A DNA stretch of 64,000 nt from Rotaria socialis (GCA_905331475.1 CAJNYU010001442.1:62001-126000), one strand, 5' to 3'. Positions 1 through 11,002 are shown, counted from the first letter of the stretch. Program-made: numbers and translations. Notes: generated by a model from the sequence alone, not told the origin.

Positions 1-465
1 GTTAGCTATAGCAGACTTTTTTTGGCGTATCGGATTCCGATCCTATGGATCCGAAACTCGGAATCCGTCGATTCTAGTGACTTTTCATATAAGATCCGAG
101 GTAGCCCGTTTCCAGGTCGGATTGGATCCAGTTGTAGGAATGAACGACATGGATAGTTAAATCAAAACAATGCCTACCATCTTGAGGGTGTCGGTATTGA
201 TATATATCATACACACAGTCACATGCCAACACACCCAGACCCACACCCTATTTAGTGAAAACTGGTTATAATTTGAGATTTGGCACGACCTCGGATATGC
301 GAGGACATTCATAAAAGCATTCAGTTTCTATTTATGGTAAAAAAGCATAGTCAACTAAAAGTAAAGGTGATTTATCAAAAAAAGGTTATGAAGATGAAGG
401 AGGACAGATACTGAACGCAATAAAAGGCACGCTAATTGGTTTTCTCTATCATAGTGTAATATCGT
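1..465. repeat. Degenerate palindromic repeat region with a telomere-like hairpin
   Basis: No gene is visible. Positions 30-130 hold several copies of GGATCCGA/CGGAATCC-like words, partly as inverted repeats. A telomere-like stretch (CACACCC/CCCACACCC) lies at 228-249. Just before it, at 186-215, is a core (GGTATTGATA then TATCAT and CACACA) that recurs at 7348-7393 and, reversed, at 7842-7912. I read this as remains of non-autonomous repeats; the class is unknown. Confidence 0.5.
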
Positions 466-957
466 CTAATTCCACTGAATCATATGAACGTCTGTGCAGA
501 CAACATCTCTTCCAAGATTGCCCTTGACAAGACTGGTAAATTCATTTAAATTGAGTACCTTATCACAATTTGTGTCGTAACGACGAATCATTGTAGGCAG
601 TGTATCACAAGTTGCACCAGGCATAATAGCAGGTATCACTTTTGCTAATTCCGCCGTATCAAGAGTACCTGAACCATCAGCATCCAGAATAGCAAATGCT
701 TGACGTATATCAGAGTCGGATGCCTTAGAACCCATCATAATAACTTGCACAACTTTCATGAAATTCTGCTGCGAGATTGCATGTCGAGGCGCACAAGAAA
801 TAAAACGATTAAAGCAATCTGTCGGTAATGATACGGAACGGGTACCCACTTGGCCACTCTGAGACGTATAACTGTATTGATATTCATACTGATACGAATA
901 CGACTGCGAATGCGAATGCGATGTCGAATGCGAATAACTAGAACTGCTGTAAGACAT
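466..957 (-). CDS. EF-hand calcium-binding protein with Ser/Tyr-rich N-terminus
   Basis: 163 aa, one exon, starting at the ATG at 957-955 (MSYSSSSYS). The frame stays open upstream to about 1080, but that part crosses an ambiguous base and looks non-coding. The first 35 residues are low complexity (repeated Ser-His, Ser-Tyr, Gln-Tyr), written in DNA as a near-tandem GAATGC/GAATAC hexamer array. Two EF-hand loops follow: DADGSGTLDTAE (D1, D3, S5, T7, D9, E12) and DTNCDKVLNLNE (D1, N3, D5, N9, E12). Both keep the ligands needed for calcium. The protein probably acts as a small calcium sensor or buffer in the cytosol. No signal peptide or membrane segment is seen. The second loop has a Cys at position 4, which is uncommon. 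Confidence is high for the family and low for the specific role. Confidence 0.85.
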   Translation of the reverse strand: MSYSSSSYSHSTSHSHSQSYSYQYEYQYSYTSQSGQVGTRSVSLPTDCFNRFISCAPRHAISQQNFMKVVQVIMMGSKASDSDIRQAFAILDADGSGTLDTAELAKVIPAIMPGATCDTLPTMIRRYDTNCDKVLNLNEFTSLVKGNLGRDVVCTDVHMIQWN

Positions 958-1027
958 TTGCTTTATGAAACACGATCTGAAAGGAGTGTTAAAGTGTATA
1001 TAGGTAGACAATTGCCCCCCCCCCGTC

Positions 1028-1028
1028 N
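1028..1028. other. Ambiguous base (N) next to a C-run and a repeat edge
   Basis: A single N follows a run of C. A 109-bp inverted repeat arm begins at the next base. This suggests an unresolved assembly join or a sequencing problem rather than biology. Confidence 0.8.
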
Positions 1029-2004
1029 TTGTGCGCTTGAAGCGTCGTTTGCCTCTCTCATCTTCAATGAAGGATCTCAACTCTCGTATACGAAAGATTG
1101 GAAGTTCATCATTTCTCTTTCACTCCGCCCATCACACCCAGACGTAACAGACACCAATGTAGCTATTACATATTATGCAACTATTTTATTGATACCGTTG
1201 CGTACAAAGCACCGAGAATTATGTTTTTAGAGCAAAATTGATATGATGTTCTCCTTCCTAAACGAAATCTTTTTCCTCCTGCACTATACTGAAATATGAA
1301 ATAACAATAGATTTATCGTGCTTCACACCTTAAATCCATTTAGAGATTTCGTTAATAGCTTTCTTTATATTATTCTGAAAAAGAAATCAAAAAGAATTTG
1401 ATCTGCCACTTGTTGATTTATGGAGACTAATGTTTTTTTTTCGTCTAATTTCTGTAGAATGAGGAACACCAACAAACATATGCACTGATGTAGAGTTCGC
1501 GTAAGATAGCCAATGTTTCAACTGCTAAAATGAAGAGTTGGACGCTAAAAATTATTATAGTCTTCTTTTTATTTTCACACGAAGTAATACAGTAATAGAT
1601 TTCAAAAGCTAAGGAAAACAAAATTTTTATCATGGAATCATCTGAATTTTCATCAAATCCGTATCGTACACCAACCAAAGATCGTTTTTTATCCGAGATT
1701 TATTTTTTCATTGAAGGGTTTGAATCAAGTCCTCCAGTCAGGGGTTAGCCCATAACAACTTTCAATATTGTGGGCTGGAAAATCAGAAATTATTTTCATA
1801 AGAAATATGTTGAAACTATGATAGAAGTAGCTGAAGGTAGGCTGTATCTACTTTTCTCAAGAGCTAAACTCTAAGCTGTAACTAAAAATCGTCGAGTGTG
1901 ATGGGCGGAGTGAAAGAGAAATGATGAACTTCCAATCTTTCGTATACGAGAGTTGAGATCCTTCATTGAAGATGAGAGAGGCAAACGACGCTTCAAGCGC
2001 ACAA
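1029..2004. repeat. 109-bp perfect-looking inverted repeat flanking about 760 bp
   Basis: The arm at 1029-1137 is the reverse complement of 1896-2004 over its full length as far as I can read. The spacer 1138-1895 shows no convincing gene. One arm sits directly upstream of the EF-hand gene and so covers its 5' flank. It could be a real inverted duplication or an assembly join, given the N at 1028. Confidence 0.75.
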
Positions 2005-3638
2005 GCTAAAACTAATATGCTTGCATTCGTCACACAAAGAAGGCGCACGTTATTGCTATATTGAATATAACTCAACTAACCGAGGAGTCGCCTCGTCAAT
2101 GTGCTATCTTCTCTCGTTTATCTCAGTTTCCCTTTCCTCTTCCTGTGTTCCGAGAAAGAGTGCTCTCTCTCTCTCTTGCAGAAAAGGAGGAGAAAGCTGC
2201 AAACTAGGAATCAATATTGAGAGTGAAGGTGAGCAAAAGAGAAAATTGTAAAAAGAAGAAAGAGAGCTGCCATGTGCCCCATACTGTCGGAGTATACAGA
2301 TAAGGGACGTTGACAGGAATTGAGACATCACTTATATCGGAATGCACCCGAGATGATGTCCGTCACTATGCTGCTGCCCCTTGGCACATAAAGGTACCCA
2401 TGAGATATTATTGCTCGAACTGAAAAATAATTATAATACATGAGAGAACCGAAATCACGGGTTTCATGAGTTTGGGGTGTGTGTCTCCATGACGATTCTT
2501 TTTTCTCAACACCCACACCCTCATCTGCGAGTTAGGCTCACTAAATGTGATTTGCTTGTCAAATGCAGATATACTACTTATTCCGCTTTTGTGGAACTCC
2601 CATATATTTTCGAAAAAAACGGGAGTGTAAGTTTAAAAGTAAGATTTTTGTAGCTCCCCATCCCTCCCTCCTCACTACAGACATTAATCAGTTTAAAATT
2701 GTGCTAATTAGGAGCGTAACTATTTAGCTTGCTGGTTCTTTCTTTTTTAATTACAAACTACACGAAAAAAGCAGTGTTTTCCCATTACAGACCATAATAA
2801 CTAGCTTAGGATACCATTACAGATCATGAAAAGTAATCTCTGCGATTGTTAAATATACGTACCAACAATTAATACTCCATTACAGAAATAAGCAAATAGG
2901 CAATGACCTGATGATAGGTTTTGGAAATCAGGGTAGATTTTTCAGATGAATTATTTTAAATCATTTTAGTAAGCCTAAGGAATATATGTGAGTTCCGTAT
3001 TTTAATCACAAAGGAGCTGCGCTAACAAGCTTTTAAAACAACTTACAAGAAAATTGTATCTACATTCGCTCGGAAGAGAAAAGAATGTTAAAGTATGCTG
3101 AGCATTAAATCACACTGAAGGCCAAATGAAAATCGTCACTTCTATACATATGCGACGAACATAAACGGTGTGATGGAAAAAGACAGAAAGGAAAAATATT
3201 GAAATCAAAATTGAGGGCTGAAAATGTATATGTAAGAGTGAGGGTGATGTTTTCGGTATTTTTACTTTCTGTCTTTCTCCATCCATTCACATGAGCTACT
3301 TGTGTAACGGCTGATTCGGGCTGCGACAGTACACACAAAAAATTGCCATGAAAACATTCCCACCACTTTGAAGAAATGAGGGAAAAAACATCAATTTCGA
3401 ACTATTCATAGTCATATTTATCGTGAGACTGTTGTGTTGAAAGGCAACTGGTTCCGTTCGATTAGCGACAATTTGAACTGCTTGTGCAACGATTTCATCA
3501 GCTATTGACAGTGAATATACACGCATACTACGAAAAAGAAATTTTCACTACTAGAAAGAAATGAAGACTTTTATGGGGGCTGATGGTTTGGGTATGGACT
3601 GTGCAATGTAGGTGTGATTTGCCAACCTCTAAACACAG
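2005..3638. other. Gene-free stretch with a telomere-like hairpin at 2474-2520
   Basis: Open frames here are short and unconvincing. A TGTGTG/GGGGTGTG segment at 2474-2483 faces an ACACCCACACCC segment at 2509-2520, about 25 bp apart, forming a hairpin of telomere-like sequence. Pyrimidine-rich CT runs lie around 2165-2185. A CCATTACAGA word recurs near 2784, 2813 and 2877. Nothing else was seen. Confidence 0.5.
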
Positions 3639-3834
3639 GCACACCAACACCAACACCCACACACCCACACTGGGAAAAAAAGGTATCATACGAAACTAAA
3701 AAAGGGTTTCGAGATTTGAAACGAATTCTGAACCATTTTTTAGTTTCGTACGAAAAAGGTTTCGTATAAGACTATTATTTTTTTAGATTAAAAAGGTTTC
3801 GTAGTCGATGCTTTGCATGGCGCTTCGTATGATA
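3639..3834. repeat. Telomere-like repeat abutting a truncated CACTG-type foldback element
   Basis: 3639-3671 is a run of ACACC/CCCACAC words. The foldback element starts inside it with CACTGGGAAAAAAAGG at 3668. It carries the words ATCATACGAAAC and GGTTTCG and the inverted match TTCGTATGAT near 3824-3834, but lacks the CAGTG right end seen in its relatives at 6311-6531 and 14772-15047. I infer a non-autonomous DNA element cut at its right side. Confidence 0.55.
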
Positions 3835-3960
3835 TCGGCCAAAGATAAATTTACTGTCAATTCATTTTCTACAGAGCTCTCCCAACGTATATCCACACTT
3901 GAGAGACGCATCTGTGCTATTGAAGGCATATCTAACCCTGTATTTGTCCATTAACCCCCC

Positions 3961-4110
3961 ACTTCTATATCTAATTCCTTATTTCTATCCTTAACCCCTT
4001 AATTCTATCCGTAACCCCTTAATTCTATCCTTAACCCCTTAATTCTATCCTTAACCCCTTAATTCTATCCTTAACCCCTTAATTCTATACCTTACTACTT
4101 AATTCTGTCT
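3961..4110. repeat. 20-bp tandem repeat (about 7 copies)
   Basis: The unit is close to CCTTAACCCCTTAATTCTAT, with decaying copies at both edges. Related degenerate CTATATCC/TCTTAATTCTAT text continues through 4860-5330, suggesting an old, decayed satellite. Confidence 0.8.
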
Positions 4111-4269
4111 AGTTTCTAAAAAACGTTGTTTCCCGATAAACCCTTAGCAGGTTTCCGAGCTCAACAAAACGAAAACCCAACATGAAACCTGAAATAAATC
4201 GACAGTCAATAGAGATTTCGCTATCATGTCATGTGTCATAAGAACGCGAACACGACACAAATCGCTATC

Positions 4270-4690
4270 TCCCGAATATTCACATGTCACCTAACCATTC
4301 GACGAGATCCACTTGAATAATCTAAAACAAAAGAAGAATTGATGTAAATTTTTGATTCTCGAATATAACTCACCAATAAGATGAAATACATTTGAACAAT
4401 CTAAAACAGAAAAGGAAATTTTCATATTAGTTTTTCATTCTTGAATGTTACTTACCATTCGAAGGAAAACCACTTAAACAATCTAAAACAAAAGGAAAAA
4501 TAAACAAGTTTTAAATTCTTGAATATAACTTACGAATTCGATACAATTCATTTGAAGAAGCTTAAAGAGAAAATTTAATTTTGGCATTATGTTTCTATTC
4601 TTCAATGTGTCTTACCCTTTGAATGAAATCCATTTGAAGAATCCAAAAGAGAAGTACAATTAATTTTCGTTTCTATCATTGCATCCCTTG
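4270..4690. repeat. About 80-bp degenerate tandem repeat, five copies
   Basis: The words TCTAAAACA, ATGAAAT(C/A)CA(T/C)TTGAA and CTTGAAT(A/G)TNACTTAC recur together. Anchors fall at 4321, 4400, 4482, 4561 and 4642, giving a period of 79-82 bp. The copies are well diverged. No coding frame runs through them. Confidence 0.7.
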
Positions 4691-6137
4691 ATTTTTAGGA
4701 CAAAATCAGTCATATCGGAAACCTATGGATTTTCAAGCCTTTAGCAACAAACAATTTACTCTCGGAAACTCTTCAAGTGTTGATAAACATTCTCGAAAAC
4801 CTCTAAAAGTTTGCCAAACGGTTTCCGAGAGACCTCCAGCTTGTACGAAACGATTATTTTTAAAGATTAATTCCTTATTTCCGTCCTTACCTCTTATTCA
4901 TTTATGTAAACTGTCATTTCTATCTTTAAGCCGAAATTCTATATTTAACTTCTAAACTGTATACTCAGTGCCTGCTATTTACCGTGGCTCGTCATTTATA
5001 TCCTTAATCTATGAACTCGACATCGAACTCCTTCTTTCTATATCCACTCTTTTAAAAGTGTATATAAATTCTTATGGCTATGTCTAAGCTATTATATGCT
5101 TATGTAACACTTTTCTCTACGGTAATCCTTTCAAAACTATATCCAACTCCTCATATATATATATGTCTAGCTCGTTACAACTATATCTATTCCATTGCAT
5201 CTGTTTTTAATGACTTATAACTTTGTCAAAGCTCTTATTTCTATGTGTCACTTGTGAAAACTATTGATCATCACGTATATCTATATCAAAATTCTCATAA
5301 CTCTGTCTAAATTCTAAGCTCTATCCACATTGGAACAGTGGAGTTTGAATGAATACACAAAAAGTTGTTAAAACTTTTGTATTTGACTATGAAGAAATAA
5401 TGTAATGCTCTCGTATTAGTGTTAAAACAGTAACTCAATACTTCAGCATTCGTGTTAGTTTAGCATTAACATACTGCAAACACTTATATTTTCAATATTA
5501 GCTATTGGTAAATATATATATTCAGTTGATGTCTGAAAAAAGAACAGGATTGTTTTGTTAAGGCGACATCGATCGTCAAATCTCTTATACGAATTATCTG
5601 AACACTTTATACTTATGTAAGCCTTAGAACTTATATTTATTTGAAACGCATGTATACATGTCGAATCATCTATATTCATCGTTAACTTCATATATATTCT
5701 TAAGCTCTCAATATCTATTTAGATCCGCTTCAATTTATGTGCATCTCTTATATCTGTGTCTATACTCCGATGTCCTTTTGCGTGCGTCAGTATCTTGCAA
5801 TTGTCTAAGTTAAATCCGAAATAAGATGTATCATTTTGTTCTAAACTAATAAGATCTCCAGCTAGATAAAATGACAAGAAACTGATCGTTTTATTACATT
5901 AAAAAGTTTGTGGTTTGAATAATCAACGATTTAAAATATTAGGGGTCGCGAAAACTGGAATAAAACTTAGGAGTGAAGTAATTCATGAAATGGGAGCATA
6001 AAATAATGTTGGAGGCATTGACAGTATTTTTTACACGGCAAAGGTTTAAGTTCATTGCCATGTTAGTGAAGCCCTTCTGTATTTTTTCTAGAAACAGGTC
6101 GTCACGAAAACATGTGAGCTCAAAAATACAGTTATAC
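4691..6137. other. Gene-free AT-rich stretch
   Basis: I see no supported gene. 4860-5330 is low-complexity decayed satellite rich in CTATATC and TCATATCT words. Short AT microsatellite runs occur near 5155 and 5510. Confidence 0.4.
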
Positions 6138-6239
6138 AATATTGAAACTGGAGTAGTGGTGACTGATACATAATATTGAAACTGGAGTAGTGGTGACTGA
6201 TACATAATATTGAAACTGGAGTAGTGGTGACTGATACAT
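6138..6239. repeat. 34-bp tandem repeat, three copies
   Basis: Three essentially identical copies of a 34-bp unit (AATATTGAAACTGGAGTAGT then GGTGACTGATACAT) start at 6138, 6172 and 6206. Identical copies point to recent expansion or slippage. Confidence 0.9.
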
Positions 6240-6310
6240 AAGTAAACGAATGAAATAATCGAGGCTGGACAATTTTCTGATTAGTCAGCATCTGTCGGCA
6301 GCATAAATGT

Positions 6311-6531
6311 ACAGGAAAAAAAAGTATCATACGAAACCTTTTGACAACGAAACCTCTAAGAGGTCTCCTACAAAACCCTTTTGCCTACCAAAAATAAAAA
6401 GAGTTTTTTTACGGAACCACTTAAATTACTAAACCTTAAAATGGTTTCGTGGATTGGTGCGATATCTAATAGTATATAGTGAAGTTCCACGAAACCTCAA
6501 AGGATTCGTGTGACACCATTTTTTTTCAGTG
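6311..6531. mobile_element. Non-autonomous foldback element, CACTG...CAGTG type
   Basis: 221 bp. The left end (ACAGGAAAAAAAAGTATCAT then ACGAAACC) is an imperfect inverted copy of the right end, which finishes TTTTTTTTCAGTG at 6531. The interior repeats GGTTTCGT and CGAAACC words many times. No coding capacity. The right end runs straight into a telomere-like array at 6531-6553. The superfamily is unknown; no target duplication is clear. Confidence 0.6.
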
Positions 6532-6553
6532 CACACCCACACCCACACCCCAA
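6531..6553. repeat. Telomere-like repeat CACACC(CACACC)n
   Basis: Three near-perfect CCCACA units on the plus strand (TGTGGG on the minus strand) directly adjoin a foldback element. From memory, TGTGGG is the bdelloid telomere repeat, so this is an interstitial telomere-like site. Confidence 0.7.
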
Positions 6554-7347
6554 TCCGCCAATATTTCCGAAACCCAGAATCCAACAGGATTTCCTCGGTT
6601 AGTAGGATGTTTTAGGATCCGATAGCATTCGTCGTAGGATTAGTCGACCTGAGTAGAGCTCAACGACTGACAATTTTGAGGAAAGTTTCACGTTGTTACC
6701 GCATTGTTCTACTTCACAGGCCTGAAAACAGTAAATTGCATTTTTAGTGAATTAATGTCATTCATCGATAATATATGACTCTTTTCAGTAGCAAAGCAGT
6801 AGTGATGAAAACTATCAATTATAAAAAATTGAGCACCCTCATAATTTCATCGAACTGAATTATAAAACTAAATCTGTATACACTCATTAGAGATGATCAT
6901 AGGAGTGTACATTTTCTATTAGTGCTATGCATGTCTCTATACCAGTATAGATAATATATCGACTGTAACTACTGTCATGGCCGATGGCCATGATATAAAT
7001 TTAGTTAGGATGTATCTTTTATATTCTGCTTTGTGTTTCGTTATGGTATCATCCATTGCATTCTTTGATGTTTTTTTTCTCTCACTTGTCTCTCTCCCCG
7101 TGTACTAAATTTATCCCTATGTAATAAAAGAAACGTCATCGGCATGTGATGAGATATGAGAGGGGGAGAACGTATGAAAGAAGAATATAAAAAGGGATAT
7201 ACGTTTTTATAGGTGTGCTTTTTTTTCCTTTTTTCTGTTTTGTTTGATTCTTGTCAATTCGAATTAAAACAAAGTTTGAAAATGGAGTTAAAAGGAATAA
7301 AAAGAAGTGAAATAACAACTACACGAAACCGTTATAAAAACTTCAGG
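6554..7347. other. Gene-free stretch with degenerate GGATCC-type repeat
   Basis: 6555-6650 resembles the repeat at 30-130 (CCGAAACCCAGAATCC, GGATCCGATAG, GTAGGATTAGTCG). The rest, to 7347, shows no supported gene. Confidence 0.35.
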
Positions 7348-7393
7348 ATGTGGGTGTGGGTATTGGTATCTATCGTGCACATCCGCACACCCC
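7348..7393. repeat. Telomere-like hairpin element
   Basis: TGTGGGTGTGGG at 7349-7360 faces CCGCACACCCC at 7383-7393. Between them is a core close to GGTATTGGTATCTATCGTGC. The same arrangement and core occur at 186-249 and, in reverse, at 7842-7912. Confidence 0.65.
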
Positions 7394-7841
7394 AATGCCT
7401 TTTTTTCTATTTTAGGTGATATGCATGTTTATGTCATTACTTTATGATATTGTTGATAAACTCGATGATTATGAGCTTATCGATTCTTATTATCTTCGAT
7501 AAATAGGTATGTGATGCATCCACGATAGTATTGATTTTGTGAAATGAAATAATAGAAGCTCGATAGCTCATTTATGAGGGTTATTGTACGGAAACAGAGA
7601 AGTCGTAAATAAACTGCGTCGTGGCAAATCTCTGAATATTAAATCAGTTCAATCATACTTAGAGTTTGGTTTGAAAATTTAAAATAATATAAGCTGAATA
7701 TTTTCACTCACAATCAATTCGTTTATTCTTCTGTTTTACGTTGAATGACTGCTGAAAATGAAACATGCACGCTGCGTTCCAAACATGCAACTAGCTGGTA
7801 CGTGAAAAAATAAGGAACCGATAATTATTGTGCAGTGAATT
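7394..7841. other. Gene-free stretch between two telomere-like hairpins
   Basis: AT-rich sequence with no supported frame, promoter or repeat. It is the spacer between two copies of the same hairpin in opposite orientation. Confidence 0.35.
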
Positions 7842-7912
7842 TGGTGGGTGTGTGGGTGTGGGTGTGCATGATAGGTATCAATAGCCACATCCACATCCAC
7901 ATCCACACCAAC
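7842..7912. repeat. Telomere-like hairpin element (reverse orientation)
   Basis: GGTGGGTGTGTGGGTGTGGG at 7844-7863 faces a CCACATCCACATCCACACC array ending at 7910. The core GCATGATAGGTATCAATAGC is the reverse complement of the core seen at 186-215 and 7358-7378. The copies share most bases of an about 30-bp core. Confidence 0.7.
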
Positions 7913-8148
7913 CGCGCAAAAAAGCCAGAACATCTCACCAGACTGGGGGCAGTAAAACTGATTTTATGCTGAATTAATTATGTGTTCAAAAGAAAATCAA
8001 TGACTCAAAACATAGATTATTACATATTGATTTATTTTTATTATTAAAAATAACCATCCAAAAAAACAAAAATATAAATGAAATCGAACATACTCATCTT
8101 AATAAGGTCTATTGTTTTTCTTATTTTGAAAGCTATCGATCTTAAATA

Positions 8149-9459
8149 ACGGGTGTCCCAGGAATAATGAGCCTCTCAGTATTTTACTGACATCTTTGTC
8201 AAAACTAGTTCGCTCGGGGTTAATTTTTTCTCAAAAGATTCGTCTTTTCATTCTCTACAAGAATATATACTTCGTATTTCATTCGAACGTATCTTGTCCT
8301 CAGTATAAGATGAAATGTAAAGATCTTCAACAAGTTGTTTTTCGCAAATACGAAGATGGTGATGGTCCTACCAAGATCTTTCGCGATTTAAGTGGCTCTT
8401 TAGGATTAGCTACCATAAAAAGATGGTGCAAGATGATCCGTGACACCGGTTTTATCCAGCTATCAAAACCACCGGGTGGTCCACGTTTTGCTCGAACCAG
8501 TAAAACGATTCAAAAAGTCAAACACAAACTCAATCAAAAGAAGATGGCATCAGTTCGGAGTTTGGCTAAGGACTACAGTATATCCAAATCCAGTTCACAT
8601 CGAATATTGAAAGAGGATATGAAACTCTATCCCTACAAAATGAGAATTGAACCAAAACTTACGGAAGAACACAAAAACAAACGAAAAAAATTTGTTAATT
8701 GGGTCGGGCATAACTTTCGAAAAGAGGACACAATGCGCATCTTATTTTCAGATGAGAAAATATTTGATCTCGACGGTATGTACAATTCCCAAAATCAACG
8801 TATTTGGGCTGTTAGTCGAGATGAAGCAGATGAAAAAGGTGGCATCAAAGTGAAACAGAAATTTCCTCAAAAGGTCATGGTCTGGCTTGGCGTTTGCTCC
8901 AAAGGGGTGACGCCATTAGTCATTTTTGACTCAGGAACAGTAGATCATGCTGAATATATCCAGAAAGTCCTTCCAGTTGCACTTAAGTATGGAAATAAGA
9001 CTTTTGGAAAACATTAGACATTTCAGCAGGACGGTGCGAAACGCCATATCCATCACCTAACACAAACATGGTGTCAGGATAACTTTCCATCGTTCATAGA
9101 TAAAGATCACTGGCCACCGAATAGTCCAGATTTAAATCCATTGGACTATTGTATCTGGGATGAATTTGCGCAGTGTGTCAACTGGAAGAAAGTGACATCA
9201 AAAGCCACACTGATTGATGAATTAAAATGTGCAGTCGAAAAAATTCGACAAGATGTTGTGTTGCAAAGTTGTTCTTCTTGGACTGCTCGTTTAAGTCGTG
9301 TTTTAAAAAATGGTGGAGGTTATTTAAAAAAATAAATATATGCCATCTTGTAGAGCTTAAAAAGACCTAGCTTTTGAAAAAAAAATAACCTTGAACAAAC
9401 CAGGTTTGATGGATATATCAGTAAAATACTGAGAGGCTCATTATTCCTGGGACACCTGT
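8149..9459 (+). mobile_element. Tc1/mariner transposon, DD37D (maT-like)
   Basis: 1311 bp, flanked by TA at 8147-8148 and 9460-9461 (target duplication). The terminal inverted repeats are about 42 bp (8149-8190 and 9418-9459), begin AC(G/A)GGTGTCCCAGG, and differ at one base near the tip. They enclose one transposase frame. Near-identical ends plus an almost open gene indicate a young insertion. Apart from one stop codon the copy looks whole. It has landed between two gene-free blocks and interrupts no visible gene. Confidence 0.9.
8310..9335 (+). pseudogene. Mariner-family transposase with one internal stop
   Basis: The frame runs from ATG 8310 (MKCKDLQQVVF) to the TAA at 9333-9335, about 340 codons, normal for the family. 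It is interrupted only by a TAG at 9015-9017, just before TFQQDGA. The N-terminal half holds the helix-turn-helix DNA-binding region (IFRDLSGSLGLATIKRW and SVRSLAKDYSISKSSSHRIL). The catalytic triad is visible: D in FSDEK, D in QQDGA, and D in PDLNPLDY, with 37 residues between the last two, which is DD37D. The protein would cut and paste DNA at TA sites. As read, the stop removes two catalytic residues, so this copy should not move itself. The stop could also be a sequencing error. Confidence 0.88.
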
Positions 9460-10017
9460 TATGAAAATTCATTAGTAATAAATCAATACAATAGTCTCAT
9501 GAAACTTGTTTTCGTCACAGATCAATGAAGTCAATTTGAAAATTATTAATAGAATTTCTGAAACATTTAATACTTGCAATCATTAATTGTTTTCTGCTAT
9601 GTTATTATTTTAGGTCCTGTTCCAAATATCATGTGGACGTAATTTTCCATTCCACTGATCTAATTGTTAAAAGTTAACAAGTAATATGACTTTGTTTAGG
9701 CAATACTCAACATTATTATTAATATTTTGACGAATAATTAGAATAAAATATGTACTAATGTGTGTGAAGTTTTATTTATTTCCTGTTTCTGTGATTCATC
9801 TTTCATGCACCATGTAAACATTTGTTCGGTTTTTCTTTATTTTTTCTTCCTGTTAGAAAAATTCTCTTCGTTTTGCTTTTATGTTTACGACTGATCAAGT
9901 GTTGTTGACCAATTGCTTATTTATTAAATAAATACACTCGCAATTTTTTATTTAAAAAAAGACCCTAATGCTACACACAATGAAAAAAACCAATCACAAT
10001 AATCAGTTTCAAATATG
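9460..10017. other. Gene-free stretch
   Basis: AT-rich DNA with no open frame of note and no recognisable repeat. It separates the transposon from the small gene ending at 10018. Confidence 0.35.
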
Positions 10018-10811
10018 TTATTCTTGTTTGGCGGACTTGCTAACAAGTTTAGGCCGAGCTGATGTTTGAATCATTAGACGAACGCCAACAATACCTAGAA
10101 AAAGATAATTATAGTTGAACCATAATGCATAATTAAGAATGTTTGTATTCATTTATTCATTATGCAATGACGTAAAATAAGACTTATCAAATAGAAACTA
10201 CTTAACTCATAGCAACATATCTAAATACGACATCGTTGAATAGTAAGATGTATTGAACTTTTAGATTTGCATTTTTGTTGATAGTTTCAAAACAAATAAG
10301 ACTGATAAGTGAATGCACTCAACTTTCTATGAATTAGTTATGTTTTAGATTTATTTTGAAATATTTGTATGACATAAAGAGTTATGTTATTTTTCTAAAA
10401 CTTTCAATTGATTTATTAAACACTTAGATGAATTATTGTTTTCGATTGAATATAAACTAATGAGATAGAATTTAGATAGCAAGTCTGACACAACTCGAAA
10501 TAAACTCATGTCTATAGATCAAACTTTGGAATACCAATACATGAAAAATATAATGATAATTTAAATCTGTTCTCGTGTTTGCCATAAAAGTAAAGATAAA
10601 TTAATATTAAGAAATCTCTTATTTCCCTGGAGAAAATAAATATACTTGATGATTACTATAATAAGTTATAAAAAAGCAACATATTTTCATCTTGTTTATC
10701 CATTAGATGCCTGTTTACACTAACTAATTTTTAATTACCTGCCATCACAATAAAAAGAAAAATAATTTGTGAAAGAATCAATGTTTTCTTTAGCGAGCGA
10801 GCAAGGGGCAT
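10018..10811 (-). CDS. Predicted 49-aa single-pass membrane protein (two exons)
   Basis: Found by splice logic. Exon 1 is 10811-10739, from ATG (MPLARSLKK) to the donor GGCAG|GTAATT. Exon 2 is 10094-10018, after the acceptor TTTTCTAG, ending in TAA. The phases agree (73 nt + 77 nt = 50 codons). The intron of 644 bp is long for this window. The protein has a basic N-terminus, one hydrophobic segment of about 20 residues (LILSQIIFLFIVMAGIVGV) and a basic tail with a KSAKQE end. This looks like a small integral membrane protein of an organelle or the ER. I do not recognise the family. Support is the matched phase and good splice sites; expression is unproven. Confidence 0.5.
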
Positions 10812-11002
10812 TTTGCCCTCCCAGACATAACGTTTGCCCTCCCGAGAAAAATGAAATAAATAAGTAACTTTTATATAATTGTATTTATGTCACTCTGTAA
10901 GATTGCTATTTATCAATAGAATGCTATAATGAAACTATCTGCGATAGATCGTAGATAAATTTGTAAATTTAATTTTCGATCACTCAGACCTATAGAAACC
11001 GA

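Noticed and set aside
850-1230. 126-codon plus-strand frame
   Set aside because: It is antisense to the EF-hand gene and crosses the N and the inverted repeat.
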